From the NCBI GenBank assembly GCA_020437105.1, contig JAGQWR010000038.1, positions 1 to 60,486 on the forward strand: DNA of 60,486 nucleotides, written 5' to 3'. This stretch comes from Saprospiraceae bacterium. Lineage in GTDB: Bacteria; Bacteroidota; Bacteroidia; Chitinophagales; Saprospiraceae. Below, piece after piece: positions 50,668 through 60,069 of the stretch. Position 1 is the stretch's first letter. Each line of letters opens with the position of its first letter. The notes beneath the pieces were generated by a model. That model ran no database searches. It saw nothing but the letters and a program-made list of their open reading frames with translations, and was not told the origin of the DNA. The translations under genes were made by a program, and so were the position numbers.

Positions 50668-50708
50668 ATTGCGACTTTTGTCATTAAAAATATAAATTTT
50701 GTCGCAAT
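50668..50708. promoter_or_regulatory. likely operator of the RES/Xre operon
   Basis: ATTGCGAC (50668-50675) and GTCGCAAT (50701-50708) form a perfect 8-bp inverted repeat, 25 bp apart, directly upstream of the antitoxin ATG at 50666. Xre antitoxins commonly bind such sites as multimers. Confidence 0.6.
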
Positions 50709-50748
50709 ATATAGAACGTTCCTTCAAAGAAAATAGTTCAATGGTGAT

Positions 50749-53700
50749 TTAGTACTTGATAAACGGGATAACTATTGGCCCCACATCCGAAATAGTGATG
50801 CGGATAAAATAAGCCCCACCCGGTAATTCTTCAACCGAAATGATTTCATTCAATTCTCTGGTCAGGATTGCTTCCGCGGATATTTTTAAGGGCCGACCCA
50901 GTACGTCGAGTACTTCCCAGTTGATAAATCGGGCATCCGGTAGCAACAGCTCGACATGGAGCTTGGTTTGCACCGGATTCGGGTAAATTCGATAGGCCGC
51001 ATCCTGCAAATAAGTCGTTGTGGAAACAATAGAATCTATTAATCCTACAAATACAACTCCATTCATCATACAACCCAGGCTATCAGTTACCAGAACCTGA
51101 TAAAATCCGCTGAAAAGCGACTCAATACCAGCCGTCGTATCTTGTGTAGTCCACTCGTAGGAATAAGGTGCTGTCCCACCACTTACTTCAACCATCGCAG
51201 TGCCATCCTGCTCGCCCTCATTCTGATCTGTTGCACTCATGTTAAGCACAATCATAGGTGGCTGCGTGATCTGGAAGGTATCGGTACTCATTTGACAACC
51301 GGAGTCGTCCACAACAATGCAGTAATAAAAGCCCGGACCGAGGTTTGAAATATCCTGCGTAAACTTGTTGTTGCTCCAGATGTAGGAATATAGCCCCGAT
51401 CCACCACCCAACTCCAGATCAATCATACCGTTCATGGCGCCAAAGCAGTTGATTTGGGAAACGATGACCGTATCTATTTCGATGGAATCCAGTGGTTGCC
51501 CAACAAATATAGAGTCGAAAAGCAATACACAATCATTGGCATCAGTAACCGTTACCGAATAATAATCGGCCCCCAACTGACTGGGATCTTCTTCATCGAA
51601 ACCATTATTCCATTCAAAGGAATAAGGGCTGGTGCCACCACTGACGGTAATATCAATAGTTCCGGAAGTATAGCCGTAACAATAATTATCCTCAACCTCA
51701 TATTCCAAATCCAGCGAGTCGGCTGGCTGCTCTACCTCTAATCCAAACAACTGTATGGAACAATTATTAAAGTCGATCAACTCAATCTGATAAACGCCTG
51801 CCTCCAGTCCCATCGGATCTTGCTCCACTGAAACGGTATCGCCCAAACTATTGGTCCAGATATACAAATAAGGCGGCACTCCGCCGGCAACGTTTAAATT
51901 TATCCAGCCATCAGCACCTCCATAACAATGCACGTCATGAATACCTGTGGGCAGTACGCTGATAGCCAGATTGTCAAAATCAACGACTAATAAGGAATCA
52001 GCATGTGCTACACAACCATTGCCATCGGTAAGAGTGAGAGAATAGTAGCCCGGATTGAGTGCCGGAGCATTGAGGGTATCCGACTGCACATTGCCATTGC
52101 CCCCAAATCCCCAGTTATACTGATAAGGCGGACCATCGCCTTCGATCAGAATCTGCAGCTGGCTGGTTCCTCCCGAATAATCGCAATCTTCCACCACCAG
52201 TAAATCCAGGTTTTGGGCAAACTGGAGCGGTATGATAGGCTCTAATATCTTGATTGGCCGTTCTTCCACCTGGCAGCCATTGGCGTCGGTGACGGTCACG
52301 CTATACTCCCCAGGCGCCACATCAGCCAGAAACGGCAGCTGGGAACCGTCACTCCAGTCAAAACTGTAGGGCATGACGCCGCCGCTTACTTCAATGTAAA
52401 CAGTATCAACGGAGTTTCCTTCGCAATCAATCTGATCATCCAGGTTTACGACAAGTACTTCCAGCGGATCCGGGATAGTTAATGTGATTGGTCCGATAGC
52501 AGCCGGGCAGTTTAGTGCATCCACAACGGTCAGGTAGTAATTTCCCGGTGGCAGGTTTAGGATATCTTCCGTGGTAGCCTCGTTGCTCCAATTGTATTGA
52601 AAAGGTCCGGTGCCTCCGCTTACCGAAACATAAATAGCTCCATTCGCATTGTCGGCACAAAGGATATTATCTATAGCCTCCACCTCTATAAAAATTTGCG
52701 GCGGGTTTTCCAGGTAAATTGAATCAGACACCAGATAACACCCATCTTCATCTGTGATCGTTACATTATAGGCGCCGGCTTGCAGACCGTTTATATCTTC
52801 TGTAACGGCTCCCGTACTCCAGGAATAAAGATAAGGGGCATTCCCTCCCATGGCTGTCAGGAAAATGGACCCATTGCTTCCACCAAAACAATTGGGATTG
52901 AGGTCGCTCAGGGTTGTCGATAAAAGCTGAATGGCTCCAACATTGACACTGAACGTATCAATACACCCTACCCCATCAGTAATGGTCAGACCAATCAAAC
53001 CGGAAGCGAGACTATCTGCTATCGGTGCAGTATCGCCGTTGCTCCAGGAATAAGAAAGTGGCGGAGTACCGGAAATGACATTGACCATGGCCACCCCATT
53101 ATCGATCCCAAAACAACTGGCATTCTGGGTGTTAAAATCAACCAAAACGGCAGGAGGAGCCGTTATGGGCAAACTGTCAAATGAAAGCTGGCAATTTTGG
53201 GCATCCGTAATGGTTATTCCATAAAAGCCCACGTCCAGGCTATCTGCCAATGGACCGGTATCGCCATTGCTCCAGACATAGGCATAAGGCTCAACACCCC
53301 CATCGACAAAGACCTGCATAGATCCATCTGCCACACCAAAACAGCTGGCATTAAAGGGCTCCAACGGAGCAATTGACAAGGGCACCGGCTCGCTTATTTC
53401 GTAACTATCCTCCAGCGTACAGCCATTAAAGTCAATGATGGTGAGGCCGTAGTTACCTGGCTCCAGGAATTCAATATAGGAAGCATTCCCCCCATTGCTC
53501 CAATAATAATTATAGGGCGGCGTACCTCCGCTGACGTCTGTTTCCAGGCGCCCATTTGCTGCCCCGGCACAATCTACCAACTGTACCGTTGTTTCCAGCG
53601 AGAGAGGGGCTGGTTCCATTATTTCAAAAGGACCTCCCATCCAGGTACAACCATTTACATCGGTTACTGTGACCGAATATTCGCCGGCAGGCACATCCAG

Positions 53701-56700
53701 TAATTGGGGATCGGTTGAATCATCAGACCACGTATAAGAATAAGGCAGGGTTCCACCCGCCATAATGATATAAACCGCGCCATCTGAACCCCCAAAACAA
53801 CTCACATCCTGTATCACCGAGACCTTTCCAAACAGGCTATCGGCCTGTAGAACCTCGATATCATTTATCTCTGAAGTACAACCTCCGTCTGTTATCGTTA
53901 CGCTATACAGACCGGCTGACAGGCCACAAACAAGGGGCGTGGTATCATCGGTACTCCATAGAATTTCCGGATTTTGGCCAGACACAGCTATCTCGATGCA
54001 ACCATCGGCATCTCCATAACAGCCAGCAGGACTGACTGACACGATACTCACACTGGCGAGTGGGCCATCTACGATCAGGTTGGGCAGTACAAAGGGACAG
54101 GCAGCCGAAGAAGCGTCTGTAACCGTTACAGTGTAAGCACCCTGAGTCAGCTGGTCAATCAGATACGCCCCATTTTGGCCGCTTACGGTGCCACTCTGCG
54201 TGCCACTCCACGAAATGGTATAGGGTGGAATTCCGCCTACGGGCGAAACATTAATACTGCCGTCTGTGCCGCCACATGAAGTCACGTCTGATACACCAAC
54301 GCCAATACCTGTAAAACTGCTAATGGTTGTTACGGTAATAGAATCGGAGCTCGTACAGCCATTCGCGGCAGTAACGGTAACAGCATAGTCTTGTTGATTC
54401 CCGACCGGGCCATATCCAGTAACTAATACGGAGGTTTGGGCAGTAGCATTACTCCAAAGATATTGAAGCGGTTGTTGTCCATTTCCCTGGTCGATCACCT
54501 GTAAAAGGGTCTGATTAAGCAGGCAAATTTCTTCCTGTCCGGTTATCAATACATCCGGGCTGGGAGCAATTTCTACCAGGATGCTATCAACTGCCGTACA
54601 ACCTTCTGCGGAGGTGGCCAGCACATAATAATAAGTATCACTTATCGGACTGACCAGCGGAGGGTCAATTTCATTGCCCGCATTAACGGGTCTGCTCGTA
54701 TGATAACTCAGGGTAATGTCTGTATTATTCAAATCCTGAACAACCCATTGGCTCAAATCGACCGTATCCCCCGCACAGGTTGGAGAAAATTGATCCATTG
54801 GAATCAGAATATCCGGAGCAGGACGTACATACACAATTGCTTCTGCCCGAACACCGGAAATACAGCCCAGGAAATTCTCTTCTTCTGCATAATAGGAAAA
54901 ACTCTGGGCGGTATTCCCACTAATTGCCGGAGGCGGAATAGGAACAAAACCAGTTGTAGTATCTATGGCTGTGCCACCAACCGGACTATCATACCAAATG
55001 ATGGACCCAAAATAAGCAGGGATCCCCTCCAGCAAGGCTAACTCGCCATTACAGATGGTGTCATTAAACACCACTGGCGGAGGAAGTATGGATTCGTCAT
55101 CATCTCCATTACAGTTGCGGTCGATTCCATCACAGGGACTCTCCGGTTGATTTGGGAAAATAGTTGGTGCATTGTCATTGCAATCGCCGCCTTCCACAAC
55201 AAAACCTGCCGGTGGCGAACTGGCACAAAGAGCTACAAATACATCCGTATCACCATAACCGTCTCCATCGGCATCCTGGTAGTAGATGTTTGAGGCATCG
55301 CCGGCATTGGTAGTGCCGTAAAAAACCAACTCATCCAAAGCTATATCTGCACGGGCATTATTCCCGTCAAAGCCTACAAACCGCATTTGCGCTTCCAGGC
55401 CATCATAAGCGGAGAGTTCAATAAAAACCTGAAACCAGCTGTCTCCCTGATCGCCGGAAAGCTGCCAGAGTGTATCTGAAGTTTGCCAGCCATCAATAGA
55501 AATTTCCAGCATCATGGCATTTACATGGGTGCCGTACATGTGATACCAGAAAGAAAAATGACAAGAACTGGATGCAGCTGCACCAATGAGGAGGCAGGGA
55601 GAATATAACTCTGCCCGACTTCCTTCCAGGCAGGCGCCACTGGCTTCCATATAAAAATAAGTCCCCGTTCCGGAGATATCGGTCGATGGGCCGGTATTGG
55701 TTGTTGGTGTCGGACCGGTATTTGCCAACCAGTCCATATCATCGGCCTGGCTGTTCTGCCAGGTACTTCCGGTGAGGCTACAGGTAGCCGTACAGGTGCC
55801 ACCACAAACATCTGTGGCATCCATGTTTTCGATAAAAGTCGGCTGCGGCGGAGAGCAATCTGTCATTCCAAAAATCACACAGGAATTGGAAGAAAAAGCA
55901 GCACCACAATCCTCCCGAAAATAAAATTCATAGGCCTCATCTGAGTCGAGTCCGGTCAGGGTATAGGGCGGACAACCTACAGCGATGAGGGTACCACCAC
56001 CGGCGGTGCCGTTTGTACCTGGGATGAAACCCGGCGGGCCATATTCGATAAGGGTTGTAGCACATTCCGAGCCCGGGAGCCAGTCAAAGCTGATACTTGT
56101 CGAATCGGTATCAGTGATCTGAACCGTACTTGGCGCTGCACAAACCAGCGTTTCAAAAATGAGCTCCACAAATTCCAGGGTGCCTACATCCGAGCTCACA
56201 TCATCACACACAAAAAGCGTCCAGGTACCATTTGGATCAGAATCATCATTAAAGAACGCCAGACTATTCTCCGGAAGGAAAGAACCAATAAAAGGAGATT
56301 CGGCTTCATCAATATCGGGAAGTCCGCAATGGTTTGCGACCTGATCAGATACCAGGGCCGTAAAACTCATACAGGTGGCATCTTCCGGGTCACCATAATT
56401 ATCACCACTTCCGCCATTGTCATGGGAAAGTTCTACATAGGTACCATTCGGGTTTCGTAAACTCAGGTCAATATCGTCATTCCATTCATGGGCTAAAATG
56501 ACCCGTACCTCGGAAAGCACCACATCGTCGCCCAGTTCTACTCCCCCGGCACCACTTACTTCTATTCCAATTTCCAGACAGCCCGGATCCGGAATATCCA
56601 ATTGAAGTTGGCAGGCGGAAGGGTTATTCAGGTCGGTTATAAACGTAGCCGGGTATTTTACCCATGCACTCATTTCCGCACCGCAAACGGCACGCACGTA

Positions 56701-57012
56701 ATAGGTATAAACGGTTCCCGAATTCAGACCGGTTGCATTAAATGGCACCAGGGCTGCACTGTGCGTGGGACTTCCCGGCGGAGGAGATCCAACTGGTAAA
56801 ACAGCCACTTCCCAGCTATCATTACCACCACCAGGCACCCAATCCAATATCGCAGAACTGGCGGTAACGCTGATATAGGTAGGCAACATCGGTGCACTAC
56901 AAGCGAGTGCCGGCTCAGAAGCGGTGGCATTGGGACTTGCAAAAAATCCTATAAGCCAACAAAGTAAAAATTGACGGACCATACGTGTATCCATGCGGTT
57001 TAAATGGGTCAA
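50749..57012 (-). CDS. giant SprB-repeat protein with FN3, P, MAM and MopE-type domains and T9SS type A sorting tail
   Basis: A 2087-residue exported protein. Starts at 57012, 56994 or 56982 are possible; the last gives the most compact signal peptide (MVRQFLLCWLIGFFASPNATA). Domains: FN3 (about 35-130), P-like (about 133-290), FN3 (about 293-385), a MAM domain (about 395-570, with DDMDWLANTG and GTYFYMEASG), a MopE-type putative metal-binding segment (about 575-642, DADGDGYGD, GGDCNDN, CDGIDRNCNG), Ig-like parts (about 645-895), about 14 SprB repeats (about 900-2000) and a type A tail (about 2005-2087: RIYPNPVQTKLHVE, LDVLGRPL, PGGAYFIRI). Unlike the other two giants it has a type A, not type B, tail and no PorP/SprF neighbour. 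Function as adhesin or matrix protein is inferred. Confidence 0.92.
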   Translation of the reverse strand: MTHLNRMDTRMVRQFLLCWLIGFFASPNATASEPALACSAPMLPTYISVTASSAILDWVPGGGNDSWEVAVLPVGSPPPGSPTHSAALVPFNATGLNSGTVYTYYVRAVCGAEMSAWVKYPATFITDLNNPSACQLQLDIPDPGCLEIGIEVSGAGGVELGDDVVLSEVRVILAHEWNDDIDLSLRNPNGTYVELSHDNGGSGDNYGDPEDATCMSFTALVSDQVANHCGLPDIDEAESPFIGSFLPENSLAFFNDDSDPNGTWTLFVCDDVSSDVGTLEFVELIFETLVCAAPSTVQITDTDSTSISFDWLPGSECATTLIEYGPPGFIPGTNGTAGGGTLIAVGCPPYTLTGLDSDEAYEFYFREDCGAAFSSNSCVIFGMTDCSPPQPTFIENMDATDVCGGTCTATCSLTGSTWQNSQADDMDWLANTGPTPTTNTGPSTDISGTGTYFYMEASGACLEGSRAELYSPCLLIGAAASSSCHFSFWYHMYGTHVNAMMLEISIDGWQTSDTLWQLSGDQGDSWFQVFIELSAYDGLEAQMRFVGFDGNNARADIALDELVFYGTTNAGDASNIYYQDADGDGYGDTDVFVALCASSPPAGFVVEGGDCNDNAPTIFPNQPESPCDGIDRNCNGDDDESILPPPVVFNDTICNGELALLEGIPAYFGSIIWYDSPVGGTAIDTTTGFVPIPPPAISGNTAQSFSYYAEEENFLGCISGVRAEAIVYVRPAPDILIPMDQFSPTCAGDTVDLSQWVVQDLNNTDITLSYHTSRPVNAGNEIDPPLVSPISDTYYYVLATSAEGCTAVDSILVEIAPSPDVLITGQEEICLLNQTLLQVIDQGNGQQPLQYLWSNATAQTSVLVTGYGPVGNQQDYAVTVTAANGCTSSDSITVTTISSFTGIGVGVSDVTSCGGTDGSINVSPVGGIPPYTISWSGTQSGTVSGQNGAYLIDQLTQGAYTVTVTDASSAACPFVLPNLIVDGPLASVSIVSVSPAGCYGDADGCIEIAVSGQNPEILWSTDDTTPLVCGLSAGLYSVTITDGGCTSEINDIEVLQADSLFGKVSVIQDVSCFGGSDGAVYIIMAGGTLPYSYTWSDDSTDPQLLDVPAGEYSVTVTDVNGCTWMGGPFEIMEPAPLSLETTVQLVDCAGAANGRLETDVSGGTPPYNYYWSNGGNASYIEFLEPGNYGLTIIDFNGCTLEDSYEISEPVPLSIAPLEPFNASCFGVADGSMQVFVDGGVEPYAYVWSNGDTGPLADSLDVGFYGITITDAQNCQLSFDSLPITAPPAVLVDFNTQNASCFGIDNGVAMVNVISGTPPLSYSWSNGDTAPIADSLASGLIGLTITDGVGCIDTFSVNVGAIQLLSTTLSDLNPNCFGGSNGSIFLTAMGGNAPYLYSWSTGAVTEDINGLQAGAYNVTITDEDGCYLVSDSIYLENPPQIFIEVEAIDNILCADNANGAIYVSVSGGTGPFQYNWSNEATTEDILNLPPGNYYLTVVDALNCPAAIGPITLTIPDPLEVLVVNLDDQIDCEGNSVDTVYIEVSGGVMPYSFDWSDGSQLPFLADVAPGEYSVTVTDANGCQVEERPIKILEPIIPLQFAQNLDLLVVEDCDYSGGTSQLQILIEGDGPPYQYNWGFGGNGNVQSDTLNAPALNPGYYSLTLTDGNGCVAHADSLLVVDFDNLAISVLPTGIHDVHCYGGADGWINLNVAGGVPPYLYIWTNSLGDTVSVEQDPMGLEAGVYQIELIDFNNCSIQLFGLEVEQPADSLDLEYEVEDNYCYGYTSGTIDITVSGGTSPYSFEWNNGFDEEDPSQLGADYYSVTVTDANDCVLLFDSIFVGQPLDSIEIDTVIVSQINCFGAMNGMIDLELGGGSGLYSYIWSNNKFTQDISNLGPGFYYCIVVDDSGCQMSTDTFQITQPPMIVLNMSATDQNEGEQDGTAMVEVSGGTAPYSYEWTTQDTTAGIESLFSGFYQVLVTDSLGCMMNGVVFVGLIDSIVSTTTYLQDAAYRIYPNPVQTKLHVELLLPDARFINWEVLDVLGRPLKISAEAILTRELNEIISVEELPGGAYFIRITISDVGPIVIPFIKY

Positions 57013-57084
57013 ACATTCAGCTGCATCATACAGCTGAAGCGTTCATTAGCTGGGGAGGGATATAATTTGTATGGGTTGTAGGTG

Positions 57085-57119
57085 GCGGGAAGGCGTTGAT
57101 ATAAACAACTCCTTCCCGC
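57085..57119 (-). terminator. hairpin between leuS and the 2087-aa gene
   Basis: GCGGGAAGG pairs perfectly with CCTTCCCGC around a 17-base loop, 86 bp beyond the leuS stop codon. There is no T run; it is probably the leuS terminator. The remaining gap to 57012 must hold the promoter of the giant gene, but no TAnnTTTG match is seen. Confidence 0.5.
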
Positions 57120-57204
57120 TTAGGGATAAATATACAGATAGTTTTCTATCAGCCATGTTGGCTATATGCCAAAGCTTCAGAATATTTTCTTTAGCCTGAT
57201 TCGC

Positions 57205-60069
57205 TTAAGAAACAACAATATTGATCATTCGATTGGGCACCACAATGACCTTGCGGACAGTCATACCATCAATCCATTTTTTGATTTCTTCTAATTCAAG
57301 CGCTGTTTTCTCGATCTGATCTGACGGGGTGCCCATTGGGAAATCCACCATCGCTCTTTTCTTTCCGTTGATACTCACCGGGTAGGAAACAGAATCTTCA
57401 ATCAGCCAATTGCCATCAAATACCGGGAAGCTCGAATTATGCACCGTTTCCGAATGCCCCAATTGGTGCCACAGATCCTCTGTCAGGTGCGGCGCAAAAG
57501 GTGCAAGCAAAGTCAACATCGGTTCTAAGATAGCTCGTTTGTTGCATTTTTCCTTTTGCAGATCATTGGTCGCAATCATAAAAGCGGCCACACAGGTATT
57601 AAACGAAAAGCGCTCAATATCATCTGTGATCTTTTTGATACAGGTGTGCAGGATACGCTGCTCCCCTTTTGTAGGTGTTTCATCTGTTACAAACAGTGCA
57701 TCTGCCTCATCGAAAAACAGTCCCCAGAATTTCCGTAGGAATTTAGACACCCCATCTATCCCCTTTGTGTCCCAGGGTTTAGCCTGCTCGACAGGCCCCA
57801 GAAACATCTCATACATTCGGAAACAATCTGCACCGTAGCGCTCCACCACATCATCGGGGTTGACGACATTGAAATAGCGTTTTGACATCTTCCCTACTTC
57901 GGAAACCGTCATCAGGTAGCTACCATCTGCACTTCCTTTCGGCTGGAATTTTCCGTTCTGATAGGTGCCGTTGCCACATTCGAAAATCGCATTTTGGAAC
58001 TCCGGACGCCAATCGGTAAAATGCTTGACACTATCGGTATCCATATAGGATCCGGGAGTACCATAATTCTGAACAAAATCAACGTGTACCGGTATCTTGA
58101 CAAACTCGGTATCAACTTCCGCGGCAGCCAGATCGGCACACACAAATCGGTTATAGCCGTTGACTTTCTCTTTTTGCATCATCATCGATTCAATCACGCC
58201 CTGGATCATACCCTGGTTAATCAGCTTCTTAAAAGGCTCATCAGTTGGAACCAATCCTTTATCATACAGAAACTTATGCCAAAAACGAGAATACATCAGG
58301 TGGCCGACTGCATGTTCCGTCCCCCCTACATAGAGGTCAACATCCTGCCAATAATCCAGTGCTTTGCGGCTGGCAAATTCTTCCGGATTATGGGCATCCA
58401 TATAGCGCAGGAAATACCAGGAGGATCCGGCAAATCCGGGCATGGTATCTGTTTCGCGTTCCCAGCCATTGGGCAAATTGACCCAATCCTCAGCACGGGC
58501 CAAGGGTGATTTTCCGCCAGAAGCCGGTTTAAAATCTTCCAGTTCGGGCAATTCCAGTGGTAATTCTGAAATCTCCATAGAATGAGCGACGCCTTCCGGA
58601 TCGTAAACAATCGGAAAGGGCTCGCCCCAATATCGCTGCCGACTGTAGATCGCATCCCGCAGGCGGTAATTTACACGACGGGATCCAATGCCACGTTCTT
58701 CAACAGCCTGAAGTGTTTTTTCGATGGCGTCCAACACCTCCATTCCGTTGAGGAATCCAGAGTTGATCATCTTGCCCACCTTGTCTTCCCGACCAGCATT
58801 CGGATAATCCGATTTATCGATAACCTCAATGATCTCAATACCAAACTTTGTCGCAAAGCGGTGGTCGCGGTCATCATCACTTGGTACGGCCATGATTGCG
58901 CCGGTACCATAATCCTTCAACACATATTCGCCCAACCAAATTGGAATTGGAGATTCGGTGAGCGGATTAATAGCGTAGGCTCCGGTAAAAACACCGGTGG
59001 CTTCTTTTACATCGGCCATCCGATCCCGTTCAGAACGGGATTTGGCATACTCCAGGTACGCATCCACTGCAGCACGCTGGTCTGGTGTAGTCAGGCTTTC
59101 CACTAAATCGTGTTCCGGGGCCAACACCATAAAGGTGGCACCAAAAATCGTATCCGGGCGGGTTGTAAACACCTCTATACTTTCATCATGTCCTTGGATT
59201 GGGAAGAACACTTGCGCGCCCTCACTTCTACCGATCCAGTTGGACTGCATTTTTTTCATGGCTTCCGACCATTCCAGGGTCTGCAGACTTTGGAGCAATC
59301 TTTCGGCGTAAGCCGTAATACGCAAAGACCATTGCAACATGGGTTTACGTTCTACCGGAAAACCACCGCGCTCGGAAACACCGTCTTTTACCTCATCGTT
59401 GGCCAATACTGTACCCAGTTCTTCACACCAGTTGACATAAGTCGTTTTGCGGTATGCCAGGCGGTAGTCCATCAACAGGGTATCCTGTTCTTTGGCACTC
59501 ATTTTTTTCCAGGCTTCCGCCGAAAGGCTGATCTCTTCTGATTGAGCAGCCTGCAAACCCTGGGTACCCTGTTTTTCGAGGTGGGCTATTAATTCAGAAA
59601 TGGGTCTTGCCTTTTGCTGGCCTTTATCGTACCAGTGTTCGAATAATTCCCGAAATATCCACTGGGTCCATTTGTAATATGAAGGGTCTGATGTTTTCAC
59701 CTCTCGGGACCAATCGAAGCTAAAGCCAATGTTATCGAGTTGCTCCCGATAGCGCTGGATATTTTCATCTGTTGACACCGCAGGATGTACGCCTGTTTGA
59801 ATGGCATATTGTTCTGCCGGCAGACCAAATGCATCATAGCCCATGGGGTGCAATACATTAAACCCACGCAGGCGTTTGTAGCGGGCAAAAATATCTGAGG
59901 CAATATACCCGAGCGGATGGCCAACATGTAAACCTGCTCCCGAAGGATAAGGAAACATATCCAGCACATAAAACTTAGGCTTGTCGGAGTCGTTGGAAAC
60001 CCGATAAGTCTCATTTTCCACCCAGTACTTACGCCATTTCTTTTCTATATCACGCGGCCGATAATCCAT
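57205..60069 (-). CDS. leuS: leucine--tRNA ligase
   Basis: A 954-residue class I aminoacyl-tRNA synthetase. The HIGH motif is HVGH (48-51) in PSGAGLHVGHPLG; the KMSKS loop reads KMSKR (about residue 727). Between them lie the editing domain (TTRPDTIFGATFMVLAPEHD, YGTGAIMAVPSDDDRD) and the WYFLRYMDAHN region; the anticodon-binding domain and a short C-terminal part follow. The enzyme is about 90 residues longer than the E. coli one; an extra stretch (about 135-195, RPISELIAHLEKQGTQGLQA) is usual in Bacteroidota LeuS. All catalytic and editing motifs are intact. Confidence 0.97.
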   Translation of the reverse strand: MDYRPRDIEKKWRKYWVENETYRVSNDSDKPKFYVLDMFPYPSGAGLHVGHPLGYIASDIFARYKRLRGFNVLHPMGYDAFGLPAEQYAIQTGVHPAVSTDENIQRYREQLDNIGFSFDWSREVKTSDPSYYKWTQWIFRELFEHWYDKGQQKARPISELIAHLEKQGTQGLQAAQSEEISLSAEAWKKMSAKEQDTLLMDYRLAYRKTTYVNWCEELGTVLANDEVKDGVSERGGFPVERKPMLQWSLRITAYAERLLQSLQTLEWSEAMKKMQSNWIGRSEGAQVFFPIQGHDESIEVFTTRPDTIFGATFMVLAPEHDLVESLTTPDQRAAVDAYLEYAKSRSERDRMADVKEATGVFTGAYAINPLTESPIPIWLGEYVLKDYGTGAIMAVPSDDDRDHRFATKFGIEIIEVIDKSDYPNAGREDKVGKMINSGFLNGMEVLDAIEKTLQAVEERGIGSRRVNYRLRDAIYSRQRYWGEPFPIVYDPEGVAHSMEISELPLELPELEDFKPASGGKSPLARAEDWVNLPNGWERETDTMPGFAGSSWYFLRYMDAHNPEEFASRKALDYWQDVDLYVGGTEHAVGHLMYSRFWHKFLYDKGLVPTDEPFKKLINQGMIQGVIESMMMQKEKVNGYNRFVCADLAAAEVDTEFVKIPVHVDFVQNYGTPGSYMDTDSVKHFTDWRPEFQNAIFECGNGTYQNGKFQPKGSADGSYLMTVSEVGKMSKRYFNVVNPDDVVERYGADCFRMYEMFLGPVEQAKPWDTKGIDGVSKFLRKFWGLFFDEADALFVTDETPTKGEQRILHTCIKKITDDIERFSFNTCVAAFMIATNDLQKEKCNKRAILEPMLTLLAPFAPHLTEDLWHQLGHSETVHNSSFPVFDGNWLIEDSVSYPVSINGKKRAMVDFPMGTPSDQIEKTALELEEIKKWIDGMTVRKVIVVPNRMINIVVS

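Noticed and set aside
57994..58509. 171-codon plus-strand frame inside leuS
   Set aside because: Antisense shadow of a conserved enzyme.
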